Source: Paenibacillus sp. FSL H7-0737 (GTDB lineage Bacteria > Bacillota > Bacilli > Paenibacillales > Paenibacillaceae). Taken from it: a DNA stretch of 64,000 bases. Positions 8,632 through 17,541 of this stretch are shown piece after piece. How positions within the stretch are numbered: the first letter of the stretch is position 1; every line of letters starts with the position of its first letter. The notes under the pieces are model-generated. The model was not told the origin of the DNA. It saw only the letters and a list, made by a program, of their open reading frames with translations, and did not search any database. The stretch is from assembly GCF_000758545.1 (NCBI RefSeq), contig NZ_CP009279.1:3720001-3784000 (forward strand), written 5' to 3'. The position numbers and the translations under genes were made by a program.

Positions 8632-9291
8632 CTATTTAACAATGTATAATTGTACATATTGATAACCGAATGACGATACAAAGCTTTGGCTACCAGGGAT
8701 AAAGATATCGATACGATTGCCTTTTATAGCACCGCCCACATCCGTTGCCGTTGCTAAGAATGCATCTTTAGGCAATCCATCATGTGAATGGCCTGTCACC
8801 AATACTTTGGTACCGAGAGGAATCACATTTGGATCAACAGCAATAGTTCCAAGCTTGAGAGAATTTCCGAAATAATCTACTGCACCCCATCCGCCGTTCT
8901 CACTGCTTGCAGAAGAATAAGCTGAAGCTTTGACTTGAATCGATTTGTCATAATTAAAGGACTTACCCCATGCTTCAACTGTTTTGGACTCTGAGTTTAC
9001 ATTCAGACTTGGTGTAATCACTGGTGATTTGTCAGTTGTAGTTACGGACTCAGCCTGCATCTTACTAGGAATAGTAATTTCAAGACCTTCGTAAATGTTA
9101 AGTGCTGCAACGTTTGGGTTTGCTTTCATTAATTCATTCACACCTACATTATATTGCTTGGATAAAGTATAAAAAGTGTTGCCATCCTTAGCGATATGAA
9201 CGCTGTCTGCATGAGCTGGAACGGCATGCAGTAATGCACTGATTCCCATAATTGCAGCAAGGGTTTTAATTGTTCTAAATCTGTTCTTCAT
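8632..9291 (-). CDS. LysM and 3D domain cell-wall protein (YocH-like)
   Basis: This is a secreted peptidoglycan-binding protein, probably a lytic transglycosylase-like wall hydrolase. The 219 residues begin with a signal peptide ending near AVPAHADS. One LysM domain follows (about residues 32-76, with YTLSKQYNVGVNELMKANPN), then a linker, then a 3D domain named for its three aspartates. These are visible in GTIAVDPNVIPLGTKV, ATATDVGG and NRIDIFIPG. GGAGG lies ahead of the ATG. It resembles B. subtilis YocH. It is monocistronic and divergent from ppk. Confidence 0.88.
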   Translation of the reverse strand: MKNRFRTIKTLAAIMGISALLHAVPAHADSVHIAKDGNTFYTLSKQYNVGVNELMKANPNVAALNIYEGLEITIPSKMQAESVTTTDKSPVITPSLNVNSESKTVEAWGKSFNYDKSIQVKASAYSSASSENGGWGAVDYFGNSLKLGTIAVDPNVIPLGTKVLVTGHSHDGLPKDAFLATATDVGGAIKGNRIDIFIPGSQSFVSSFGYQYVQLYIVK

Positions 9292-9692
9292 AATTGCCTC
9301 CTCATTAGATGGGCGTGAACGGTATCACTTCCGTATACGCTCGTGTACATTTTAAGTACTTATGTACAACCCGTGTGTGATTTCTTGATGTGTTGCAGTC
9401 TTTTGTAAAACTGACAGGACTTAATATATCACAATTTTGTAACCTGTGCTTATGTAATTGTTACCATTGTGAAAAATCAAGTTTCAATATTGTCATTTTT
9501 TCGGATTGTGGTTAACATATTTTTCATTATGTAAACTACATTAAAAGATACATACACCATTTTTAATAAATTATCATATAAAATTCCCGAAGATTTTACA
9601 TAGCGTTAACATTTCATGCTTTATCCAATAGTAGAATGATAGAATATGATAAATAGAATAGATATAGACAACGAATCATATTTGGAGGTCCC
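9292..9692. other. 401-bp AT-rich intergenic region, LysM-3D gene / ppk
   Basis: The two genes diverge here, so both promoters should lie inside. A hairpin (GCGTgaACGG with CCGTatACGC, about 9313-9341) sits in the leader of the LysM-3D gene. TTAACA-type hexamers occur at 9512 and 9606 and recall parts of PhoP boxes, but I see no convincing set of repeats. No open frame of note is present, and no known riboswitch motif was recognised. Confidence 0.4.
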
Positions 9693-11806
9693 ATGAATAC
9701 AGAAGAGAATAAAAATAACCAAAGCAGCCCAGCCACTGCTTACCTCAATAGAGATTTGAGCTGGATCGAATTTAACCGACGCGTGCTGAAAGAAGCTCAA
9801 GACCCTGATAATCCGCTAATGGAACGGGCTAGATTTCTGGCTATCGTCTCAAGCAATCTTGATGAATTCATAAGCGTTCGAGTGGCAGGAATTCAAGATC
9901 AAATCCGGGCAGGCTATACTAAAAAAGATTTCACTGGCTACACCCCTTCCGGGCTATACAAACGTCTCATCAAGCGAGTTACCAAAATTGTTGCCGACCA
10001 ATACCGGATTTTCCGTGATATTTCACGGAGTCTGCATAAAGAAGGTATCGTTTTTGTTGATTATGAGGATCTCACTCATGCACAAGAACAGTCCATAGAA
10101 CAATATTACCGGGATATCATTTATCCTGTACTTACGCCAATGGCTGTAGATCAGAGTCGACCGTTTCCACTCGTTCATAGCCAATTTATCTATTTAGCAG
10201 TAGTTCTTACTCGTAAGAATGGCCTTGAAGAAGAGCCTTTTTTTGCTATTCTGCAAATTCCATCTAATCTGCCAAGATGTATCCCGCTACCACACCGGTC
10301 TAACAGTAAGAAACGACAGTTCGTATTTATAGAGGATGTCATCCGTCATCACATTCAAACTTTATTTAGTGGTTATGAGCCCGTTGCCGTTAGTGAATTT
10401 CGTTTGACCCGCAACTCTGATCTCACGATCGACGAAGAAGGGGCCGAGGATCTTCTAGAAGAGATTGAAAAGGAGCTGCGCAAGCGTCGCCGCGGTGTTC
10501 CAGCAAGACTTGAAGTACAAAAAGGAATTCATCCATATGCCTTGGAACAGCTGCAAGCTGAGTTTGAAATTGAAGATTTCGTATTCGAAATTGAAGGTCC
10601 GCTAGATCTAAGTTTCCTTCGTAATTTCGCCGGCAGTATTAAGGGCTTTAGTTACTTAAACTATCCAAGCATTGAACCCGTCTACCCTGCTGAATTTGAA
10701 GAGAACGAGGATTTCTTTGAGGTATTACGTGAGCGAGATGTCCTGGTCTATCACCCTTACGAATCCTTTGATGCGATGACGGACTTTATCATTCAAGCCT
10801 CAGAGGACGAACAAGTGATGGCCATTAAGATGACTTTATACCGCGTGAGCGGAAACTCTCCTCTGATCACTGCACTCGCTAATGCTGCTGAATCCGGAAA
10901 ACAGGTAACAGTCGTTGTTGAGTTAAAAGCCAGATTTGATGAGGAACGTAACATTGCTTGGGCCCGCCAACTTGAAAAATCCGGATGCCATGTCGTTTAT
11001 GGTCTTGTTGGACTCAAAACACATGCCAAAGTCACCTTGATTGTCCGTCAAGAAGGCCATGAATTACGTCGTTACGTGCATGTAGGCACAGGAAATTACA
11101 ATGACAGCACCGCCAAAGTCTACACGGATCTAAGTCTATTTACTGCTCAAAGTGATATCGGACTTGATGCTTCCGAACTGTTTAATCAAATGACTGGCTA
11201 TTCCGCTGATTTTGACTGGAATTCCTTCATTGTAGCTCCAACGGACATGAGCCTTTCCTTACAAAAGCTGATGAAGCGTGAAGCGGAGCATGCTGCAGCT
11301 GGAAGACCTGCACGTATCATTGCCAAAATGAACTCACTCTCTAATCAACAAGTCATCGACGATTTATATGGTGCCGCACAGGCCGGTGTATCTATCGATT
11401 TAATCGTTCGGGGGTTTGTTGTCTTCGTCCGGGGATTGAAGGCTTGAGCGAAAACATTACGGTTCGCAGTATTGTCGACCGCTTTCTGGAGCATTCAAGA
11501 ATTTACTATTTTGAAAATGGCGGGAAGCCTGAGGTGTATTTATCCAGTGCAGACTGGATGACTAGAAACCTAACCCGACGGATCGAGCTGATGTGTCCGG
11601 TAAGAGACAGCAATATTCGTAAACAAATCGTTAAGATTCTTGAACTATCCCTTAAAGATAATGTGAAGGCTAGCTTCTTACAGCCTAATGGGTATTACGA
11701 GCAACCAGACGACAAAAAGGCCCCTTTCCGGAGCCAGTTCGCAGCAATGGATGTTACACGTTGGAAGGAAAATCGAGTTTTACCTTCACCGCCCAAGCAT
11801 TCTTAA
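9693..11806 (+). pseudogene. ppk: Polyphosphate kinase, interrupted by a frameshift
   Basis: PPK1 makes long-chain polyphosphate from ATP. The first frame runs 9693-11447 (584 residues) and the second from about 11417 to 11806. The N-terminal part carries AYLNRDLSWIEFNRRVL and the autophosphorylated-His motif KTHAKVTLIVR. The second part carries FLEHSRIYYFENGG, which by homology holds the second catalytic His, and YLSSADWMTRN. One base missing near 11415 turns the expected RGICCLRPGIEGLSEN into RGFVVFVRGLKA and a stop. Restoring a base gives about 704 residues, the normal length. GGAGGT precedes the ATG. The cause may be a real mutation, an assembly error or recoding. The gene is convergent with ppx and overlaps its end. 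Confidence 0.88.
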
Positions 11807-13283
11807 ATGCTTTCAAGGCGTTCTCAATGTCCTCTAGACCAATCAGAAGCGCTGAAGCGCCCTCAAGATCCAGATTAAGAGTATTGCCGTGGAGATTAGC
11901 CTTCAGGCCGCTTACAATCCCGATCTCGGTGCTGTCTAGTGCAATGCTAAGCTGTACAAGCGATCCGAGCTTATGAATCCACTCTTCGTCGGAAGGCAGT
12001 AAAATGTCCTTATACATCTGGGACAATTTCTGCTTCCGGCTTTTTGTGCTATACGAGGCAATCATCGCGCACAGGATAAGCTGGCGGTGTGTCAGTCCAC
12101 GAATCGGTGAATTCATCAGCCAATACAGGGTGTGTCGTTTAGATTGATAATAGTTAATGTTAGACCCTGTCCGATGTAGCATGATGGATACATAAATTAA
12201 CATCTCATGTTCAGCTTTATTCTCCTCATCCTTGAACGCGTCAAACAGACTTAGAGCAAGTTTGTTAATATGATCTAAATACCGTTTAGAAGTACGAATA
12301 TCAAACCGAATAATCGTATTTAAACTGTATTCAAGCGCACTGTCTCGCACCGGTTGCTCCGGCTTCAGTAGATCATGTAGCATACCTTCCCTGAGCCCCT
12401 CCCCGCTGATTACAGCCTGACTAGCCCCAATATACTGATATACCGTATGGAAAATAATCAACCCGGATACGATGATATCTGCTCGACTCTTAGACAACCC
12501 ATCTAAATCTTTACGCTTATCATAAGGCATTGAAGGTAATGTGTTCATAAAATGCTCAATCGTCTCACTGGCCATGGTGTAACCGTGAGAGTTAGGTAAT
12601 GAGTATGCTCTAGTCTTTTGATCCAGCTTACCTAGAGAACGAACCGTACCTCCCAGACCAAACAATGGAAGACCTGCTGTTGAGTTAAGCCAATCATGCT
12701 CTACCAATCTCCCCAGAACATAGGTCTCGAGCTTCTGAATCTGCTCTCCATTCCAGTTCCCACCTTGACCAAACATAAGATTGGTATTCACCGCTCCGAA
12801 CGGAAAGGAAATACTATGTTGATAACGCCGCCCGCGAAAAAGTGTGATTTCAGTACTCCCGCCACCAATATCGATGACATAACCATCTTCAACATTAAAT
12901 GCATTTATGACACCTAAGAAGCCAAAGTAAGCTTCCTGATGACCACTGATAACCTCAATGGGTATAGTTGAAGCTTCTGACAAAAAGGCAATAATTTCAC
13001 TGGAGTTAGCAGCATTTCTGATTGCCGCTGTAGCGCCCGCACGAATGGTTTCTACATCAAAAGCATTGCAGATCTCCTTAAACTGGCGCAAGACTGGGAT
13101 GATCGTCTCCATATCCTTCTGCTCCAGTCGACCTTCCTTCGTAATCTTCTCACTAAGACGCGCAGAGTACTTACACTCCTTTATGATCTTATAGCCTCCC
13201 TCCGGCGTTGTATCATAGATTACAAGACGTATGGAGTTAGAACCAATATCGATAATGCCTATCCGGCGCAGATCATCTCTCAT
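11754..13283 (-). CDS. ppx: Exopolyphosphatase, Ppx/GppA family
   Basis: This enzyme degrades polyphosphate or hydrolyses pppGpp. It has the ASKHA fold: phosphate-1 loop GIIDIGSNSIRLVIY near residues 9-23, the catalytic-Glu region near QEAYFGFLG, phosphate-2 loop VIDIGGGSTEI, and GLGGTVRSL. The C-terminal 200 residues form an HD-like helical domain with the H-R-T-G-S and Y-S-T-K stretches of long Ppx proteins. The frame is open to 13328, but AAAAGGAG is nine bases ahead of the ATG at 13283, giving 509 residues. The stop codon lies inside the 3' end of ppk on the other strand (53-bp overlap), so the pair forms a convergent polyphosphate module. Confidence 0.92.
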   Translation of the reverse strand: MRDDLRRIGIIDIGSNSIRLVIYDTTPEGGYKIIKECKYSARLSEKITKEGRLEQKDMETIIPVLRQFKEICNAFDVETIRAGATAAIRNAANSSEIIAFLSEASTIPIEVISGHQEAYFGFLGVINAFNVEDGYVIDIGGGSTEITLFRGRRYQHSISFPFGAVNTNLMFGQGGNWNGEQIQKLETYVLGRLVEHDWLNSTAGLPLFGLGGTVRSLGKLDQKTRAYSLPNSHGYTMASETIEHFMNTLPSMPYDKRKDLDGLSKSRADIIVSGLIIFHTVYQYIGASQAVISGEGLREGMLHDLLKPEQPVRDSALEYSLNTIIRFDIRTSKRYLDHINKLALSLFDAFKDEENKAEHEMLIYVSIMLHRTGSNINYYQSKRHTLYWLMNSPIRGLTHRQLILCAMIASYSTKSRKQKLSQMYKDILLPSDEEWIHKLGSLVQLSIALDSTEIGIVSGLKANLHGNTLNLDLEGASALLIGLEDIENALKAFKNAWAVKVKLDFPSNV

Positions 13284-13383
13284 TATGTATGTACTCCTTT
13301 TCAAGTTGTTTGACCATCTATTATACATGGTTTACATAAATAAATGAACTCAGTCCATTATATCCTCAAATTACGCAACTGTT

Positions 13384-13427
13384 AAAAAAATAAAGCGGCA
13401 CCCGGATAACTTGCCCGAGCGCCGCTA
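13384..13427 (-). terminator. Terminator of the amino-acid ABC operon
   Basis: On the minus strand AGCGGCGCTCGGG pairs with CCGGGTGCCGCT and is followed by TTATTTTTTT, right after the ATPase gene. Confidence 0.85.
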
Positions 13428-13440
13428 CAATTTGACTTAC

Positions 13441-14163
13441 TTATAACACTTTACTTAAAAAATCCTGTGTACGTACATGCTGAGGATTTCCGAATACTTG
13501 TGCAGGTGTACCTTGCTCTACAATCACGCCGCCATCCATAAATAGAATACGGTCGCCCACTTCGCGTGCAAAGCCCATCTCATGCGTAACTATGACCATT
13601 GTCATCCCATCTTCTGCAAGCTTCTTCATAACCTCCAGCACCTCACCGACCATCTCTGGATCAAGGGCTGAGGTTGGCTCGTCAAAGAGCATCACATGAG
13701 GCTGCATCGCCAGCGCCCGGGCAATCGCGATCCGCTGCTTCTGTCCTCCTGACAGTTGAGCAGGATAAGCATCCTTTTTATCTTCTAGGCCTACAGTCTT
13801 GAGCAGCTCCATTGCGAATTTATCAGCTTCGGACTGCTGCTGTTTTTTCACCTTAATCGGTGCTAGTGTAATGTTCTGTAGAACTGTTTTGTGAGGAAAG
13901 AGGTTAAACTGCTGAAATACCATGCCCATCTTCTCACGTGTGACATTAATATCGTGCTTTTTGGAGGTAATAGATTCACCTTCAAAAGTAATTTCGCCAC
14001 CAGTTGGCTGCTCCAGGAGATTCAAACAGCGCAGAAAGGTACTTTTACCCGATCCACTCGGTCCGATAACGACGACGACCTCACCTTTATGAATCTCCAA
14101 GTCAATTCCCTTGAGAATTTCCAGCTTTCCGTAATTTTTTTGCAAGTTCTTAACGGCGATCAT
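13441..14163 (-). CDS. Polar amino-acid ABC transporter, ATP-binding protein
   Basis: This is the ATPase of a polar amino-acid importer (GlnQ/ArtP type) of 240 residues, the usual size. The Walker [10 protein letters not shown] is near residues 33-41, and the Q-loop lies in [12 protein letters not shown]. The signature is [15 protein letters not shown], Walker B is [20 protein letters not shown], and the switch His is in [14 protein letters not shown] lies upstream of the ATG, and the start overlaps the permease gene by 14 bases. The substrate cannot be fixed; members of this family carry glutamine, arginine, cystine or histidine. Confidence 0.93.
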   Translation of the reverse strand: MIAVKNLQKNYGKLEILKGIDLEIHKGEVVVVIGPSGSGKSTFLRCLNLLEQPTGGEITFEGESITSKKHDINVTREKMGMVFQQFNLFPHKTVLQNITLAPIKVKKQQQSEADKFAMELLKTVGLEDKKDAYPAQLSGGQKQRIAIARALAMQPHVMLFDEPTSALDPEMVGEVLEVMKKLAEDGMTMVIVTHEMGFAREVGDRILFMDGGVIVEQGTPAQVFGNPQHVRTQDFLSKVL

Positions 14164-14815
14164 CGGTATTCAGCCTCCTTTCCAGTCTACCTAGGATCTT
14201 CGATAGCGTAAATGTCAGCACAAAGTACATAAATGCGATAATTACAAGTGGTGTCATACCATCGTAAGAAATCGTTGTAACCGTACGTGCTTGAAACATC
14301 AAATCCGTAACGCCGATAAAAGAAATAATCGATGATTCCTTGATAATGGTAATAAATTCATTTCCGATTGCCGGAAGAACACTCTTGAGTGCCTGCGGGA
14401 GTATGATATGGCGCATAGTCATCCCTTGCTTCATTCCAAGCGAACGGGCTGCCTCCATTTGTCCACGATCTACCCCTTGTATCCCAGCACGGAAAATCTC
14501 TGCAAGGTAAGCAGAACTGTTAATGGATAAAGTGATTGCCCCCGACTGAATCGGTGTAAATTCAATCCCGAATGTAGCCAATCCATAATGGATCAGAAAC
14601 AGTTGTACAAGCATAGGTGTACCACGAAGGAATTCTACCCAGGCTGTTGCCAAGAAGCGAAGCACACCCCATTTGGACATACGTAGCAAGGAAACAATAA
14701 TCCCTAGAATAAAACCAAAGAAGACGCCTAGAACAGCAAGCAGCAAGGTATACTGCAAACCGGTTAGGAAAAAATCACGATAATCATAAGCCATTTTAAA
14801 TAAAGTAATGTCCAT
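14150..14815 (-). CDS. Polar amino-acid ABC transporter, permease
   Basis: This is the membrane component of the same importer, a 221-residue His/Glu/Gln/Arg permease with about five transmembrane helices. The EAA loop that docks the ATPase is visible as [23 protein letters not shown] near residues 133-155. GGGAGGATAGG precedes the ATG. It lies between the solute-binding protein gene, from which it is separated by an intrinsic terminator, and the overlapping ATPase gene. One permease implies a homodimer. Confidence 0.93.
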   Translation of the reverse strand: MDITLFKMAYDYRDFFLTGLQYTLLLAVLGVFFGFILGIIVSLLRMSKWGVLRFLATAWVEFLRGTPMLVQLFLIHYGLATFGIEFTPIQSGAITLSINSSAYLAEIFRAGIQGVDRGQMEAARSLGMKQGMTMRHIILPQALKSVLPAIGNEFITIIKESSIISFIGVTDLMFQARTVTTISYDGMTPLVIIAFMYFVLTFTLSKILGRLERRLNTDDRR

Positions 14816-14833
14816 AACCTATCCTCCCATCTC

Positions 14834-14872
14834 CAAAAAAATAGAAAATAGCTTATTGTCGCTATTTTCTGT
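14834..14872 (-). terminator. Intercistronic terminator between binding-protein and permease genes
   Basis: On the minus strand AGAAAATAGC, loop GACAATAA and GCTATTTTCT are followed by ATTTTTTT. It lies inside the operon and should let the binding protein be made in excess over the membrane parts. Confidence 0.75.
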
Positions 14873-14921
14873 ATACACATACAATTTACTTTAGCAGACT
14901 TTAAAAATATCCGTTGTTTCT

Positions 14922-15740
14922 TTACTTCGTGCTATCTGCAAGCTCACTAGCTGCCGTTACGTACTCATCAATTTTACCTTCTGAGTTTAAACGTGTCAGT
15001 GTGCTGTTTACTTGATCCAGTAGCTCTTTGTTTCCTTTTTTAATACCAATAGCATAACCGTCATCTTCAACTTCTGGCTTAGCATCAGTAATTACAAGAC
15101 CAGGAACATTCTTAACGAATGATTTGGCGACGGGCCCTTCAATGATAGCAGTATCTACACGATTGGATTGCAATTGTAGAACGATTTCGGAGATTTTACC
15201 CAGCGAAGTGATTTTCGCTCCCTCGATCCCTTTAGCAATTTCTTCTTGAATGGAACCAGTCTGCACACCAATTTTGGTACCTTTTACAGCATCCATAGTG
15301 GCGTATTTATCTTTGTCCGCTTCGCGCACAACAATCGCTTGCTCAGCCTTGTAATAAATGTCTGAAAGATCAACAGCTTTTTTACGTTCTTCCGTCGGGC
15401 TAAGTCCAGAAATTACAATATCTACTCTTCCGCTGGACAATTCGTTTAGTAGTGAGTCGAATGGCAAGTCCTTAATTACAAGTTCTGCACCCATATCAGC
15501 AGCAATTTCCTTAGCGATATCGATATCAAAGCCCACGATAGTATCTTTACCGTCTACTACTTTATGGAATTCGTACGGAGGAAAATCTGCACTTGTGCCC
15601 ATAGTAAGCTTCTTAGTAGCCCCACCGTTAGTTGCATTTCCACTTGCAGCGGTATCACTATCATTTTTATTTTGACCGCAGCCTGACAACAGGCCTACTG
15701 CTAATAACATACCTAAACTAAGTTTACCCCATTTGTTCAT
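14922..15740 (-). CDS. Polar amino-acid ABC transporter, solute-binding lipoprotein
   Basis: This is the extracellular receptor of the importer, a lipoprotein with LAVGLLSGCGQ as lipobox and Cys as the lipidated residue. A short Asn/Ser/Gly linker precedes a family-3 solute-binding domain: TMGTSADFPPYEF, then GFDIDIAKEIAADMG, the amino-acid clamp DIVISGLSPTEER with its Arg, and KIGVQTGSIQEE. The ATG at 15740 with AGGGGAG eight bases upstream gives 272 residues; the 12 codons before it are unlikely to be used. It is first in the operon and is followed by the attenuating hairpin. Confidence 0.92.
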   Translation of the reverse strand: MNKWGKLSLGMLLAVGLLSGCGQNKNDSDTAASGNATNGGATKKLTMGTSADFPPYEFHKVVDGKDTIVGFDIDIAKEIAADMGAELVIKDLPFDSLLNELSSGRVDIVISGLSPTEERKKAVDLSDIYYKAEQAIVVREADKDKYATMDAVKGTKIGVQTGSIQEEIAKGIEGAKITSLGKISEIVLQLQSNRVDTAIIEGPVAKSFVKNVPGLVITDAKPEVEDDGYAIGIKKGNKELLDQVNSTLTRLNSEGKIDEYVTAASELADSTK

Positions 15741-15796
15741 TTCTATATCTCCCCTATTCATATGAAAAAAATCCACGTTGTCTCTTTGACCGACTT

Positions 15797-15825
15797 ATTA
15801 TAAATCAGAACGCATGAATATGCAA
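15797..15825 (-). promoter_or_regulatory. Sigma-A promoter of the amino-acid ABC operon
   Basis: On the minus strand TTGCAT (15820-15825) and a consensus TATAAT (15797-15802) are separated by 17 bases. The start of the binding-protein gene is 57 bases downstream of the -10 box. Together with the glgA terminator this accounts for most of the gap from 15741 to 16068; I see nothing else in it. Confidence 0.65.
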
Positions 15826-15990
15826 AGGCATAATTGTGACAATAACTTCCTTTTATTGGGTTTCAAAGCAAAGAATTCATTCTTCTGAAACATATTATTC
15901 AACATTTATTCAAATTTTATATAATTTTATACATTTTTACTATTCCCTAACTTAACCAAATCATGCGGCAAATCGCCCCTAATTTTCATT

Positions 15991-16036
15991 AAAAAAAGGA
16001 GTGCACTAAAGTATGAGTTATACTTCAGTGCACTCC
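15991..16036 (-). terminator. Terminator of glgBA
   Basis: On the minus strand GGAGTGCACTgAAGTAT pairs with ATACTTtAGTGCACTCC and is followed by seven T residues. It is a long, strong stem that starts 33 bases after the glgA stop. Confidence 0.9.
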
Positions 16037-16068
16037 CTTATTAACCTATTACGGAATCTAATGAATCC

Positions 16069-17493
16069 TTATTCCGTAATTTCATTATAAATATCAATGT
16101 ACTGTTGCGCCGATACATTCCAGCTATAATCGCCAGCGAATGCGTTTTTCGTAATCTTTTTCCAGTGTTCAGGCTGCTTGTATAATGAGATCGCCCGGCG
16201 AAGTGTAAACATCATATCGTGGGCGTTGTAGTTACTGAATGTAAAGCCGTTCCCTTCACCGGATTCTTCATTATAAGCTTGAACTGTGTCATTCAGGCCA
16301 CCAGTTTCGCGCACAACAGGTATGCTACCATAGCGTAAAGCGAGAAGTTGACTGATCCCGCAAGGTTCAAACTTGGAAGGCATAAGAAAGATATCACTAG
16401 CAGCATATATTTTGCGTGAGAGTGCATCATTAAAGAGGATTTGTGAAGATAGCTTTGTCGGATAACGCCAAGCCGCTTCCTTAAACCATCGCTCATAGGA
16501 CTCATCCCCCGTTCCAAGCAGAACAAATTGAATGTCATCCTTATACAATAGCTCATCCAATACACGCGTAAGCAAATCTAAACCCTTGGAATCCACAAGA
16601 CGAGTAACCATAGCCACCATCGGAATATTAGCATCCACAGGTAGTCCTAATTCCTCCTGCAAGGCTAATTTGTTCTCCGTTTTCTTCGCCAGATTAGAAC
16701 GATAACGGGTAGCAAGACTTGTATCTGTTGCAGGATTATAACTTTTTGTATCTATTCCATTCACAATACCGCTCAAAACATCCGCTCGCGCATTCAACAA
16801 TCCATCCAGTCCGTAACCATAATAAGGTGTTCGAATTTCTTCCGAGTAGGTTGGACTTACTGTGGTGACACGGTCGCTGTATACAATGCCACCTTTTAAG
16901 AAATTCACATTCCCGTAATACTCCACGCCTCCAAAATAACTGCTGTCAAGACCCAATAGCTCCCCAAGCACCTCATATGGAAACACACCCTGATACAACA
17001 GGTTATGTATGGTAAATACACTTCGCATTTCGCTGTAAAATGGATTGTGTCGATAATGACCCTGAAGCAGCATTGGGATTACAGCCGCATGCCAATCATG
17101 GCAATGCAAGACGTCCGGCTGAAAATCAATAGCTGGCAGACACTCCAGCACCGCACGATTATAGAACGCGAAGCGTTCCCCATCGTCCATATATCCGTAG
17201 ATTCCGTCCCGTCCAAAATAATATTCATTGTCGATAAAGTAAACGGGAATACCGTCATAAACCATATGTTCGATCCCGCAGTATTGATTACGCCAACCGA
17301 TTGGCACATACACTTCTGTTAAATGCTCCATTTTTGAAGTGAACTTTTCTGGAATCCCACGATATTTAGGCAAAATCACTCGTACATCTACCCCGGCACC
17401 CTTCAGTGCTTTAGGTAATGCCCCAATGACATCGGCCAGACCACCCGTTTTGATAAATGGATGAGCTTCAGCTGCGGCAAATAAAACTTTCAT
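16069..17493 (-). CDS. glgA: Glycogen synthase (ADP-glucose), GlgA
   Basis: GlgA is a GT5 glycosyltransferase that adds glucose from ADP-glucose to growing alpha-1,4 glucan. The 474 residues are typical. The ADP-glucose-binding KTGGLADVIGALPKAL motif lies near residues 16-31. The N-terminal Rossmann half has CHDWHAAVIP and VFTIHNLLYQGVF. The C-terminal half has VTRLVDSKGLDLL, LLGTGDE and the catalytic-loop MPSKFEPCGISQLLALRYG near 375, followed by ETGGLNDTV. GGGGGAAATAATC precedes the ATG. It follows glgB by 48 bases in one transcript and ends at a strong terminator. Confidence 0.96.
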   Translation of the reverse strand: MKVLFAAAEAHPFIKTGGLADVIGALPKALKGAGVDVRVILPKYRGIPEKFTSKMEHLTEVYVPIGWRNQYCGIEHMVYDGIPVYFIDNEYYFGRDGIYGYMDDGERFAFYNRAVLECLPAIDFQPDVLHCHDWHAAVIPMLLQGHYRHNPFYSEMRSVFTIHNLLYQGVFPYEVLGELLGLDSSYFGGVEYYGNVNFLKGGIVYSDRVTTVSPTYSEEIRTPYYGYGLDGLLNARADVLSGIVNGIDTKSYNPATDTSLATRYRSNLAKKTENKLALQEELGLPVDANIPMVAMVTRLVDSKGLDLLTRVLDELLYKDDIQFVLLGTGDESYERWFKEAAWRYPTKLSSQILFNDALSRKIYAASDIFLMPSKFEPCGISQLLALRYGSIPVVRETGGLNDTVQAYNEESGEGNGFTFSNYNAHDMMFTLRRAISLYKQPEHWKKITKNAFAGDYSWNVSAQQYIDIYNEITE

Positions 17494-17541
17494 GATTATT
17501 TCCCCCTTTAAAGTGTACGGATTCTCTATTCGTTCTTTAAT

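Noticed and set aside
9292..9692. c-di-AMP (ydaO-type) riboswitch before the LysM-3D gene
   Set aside because: Such genes are sometimes so controlled, but I could not find the conserved motifs in the leader.
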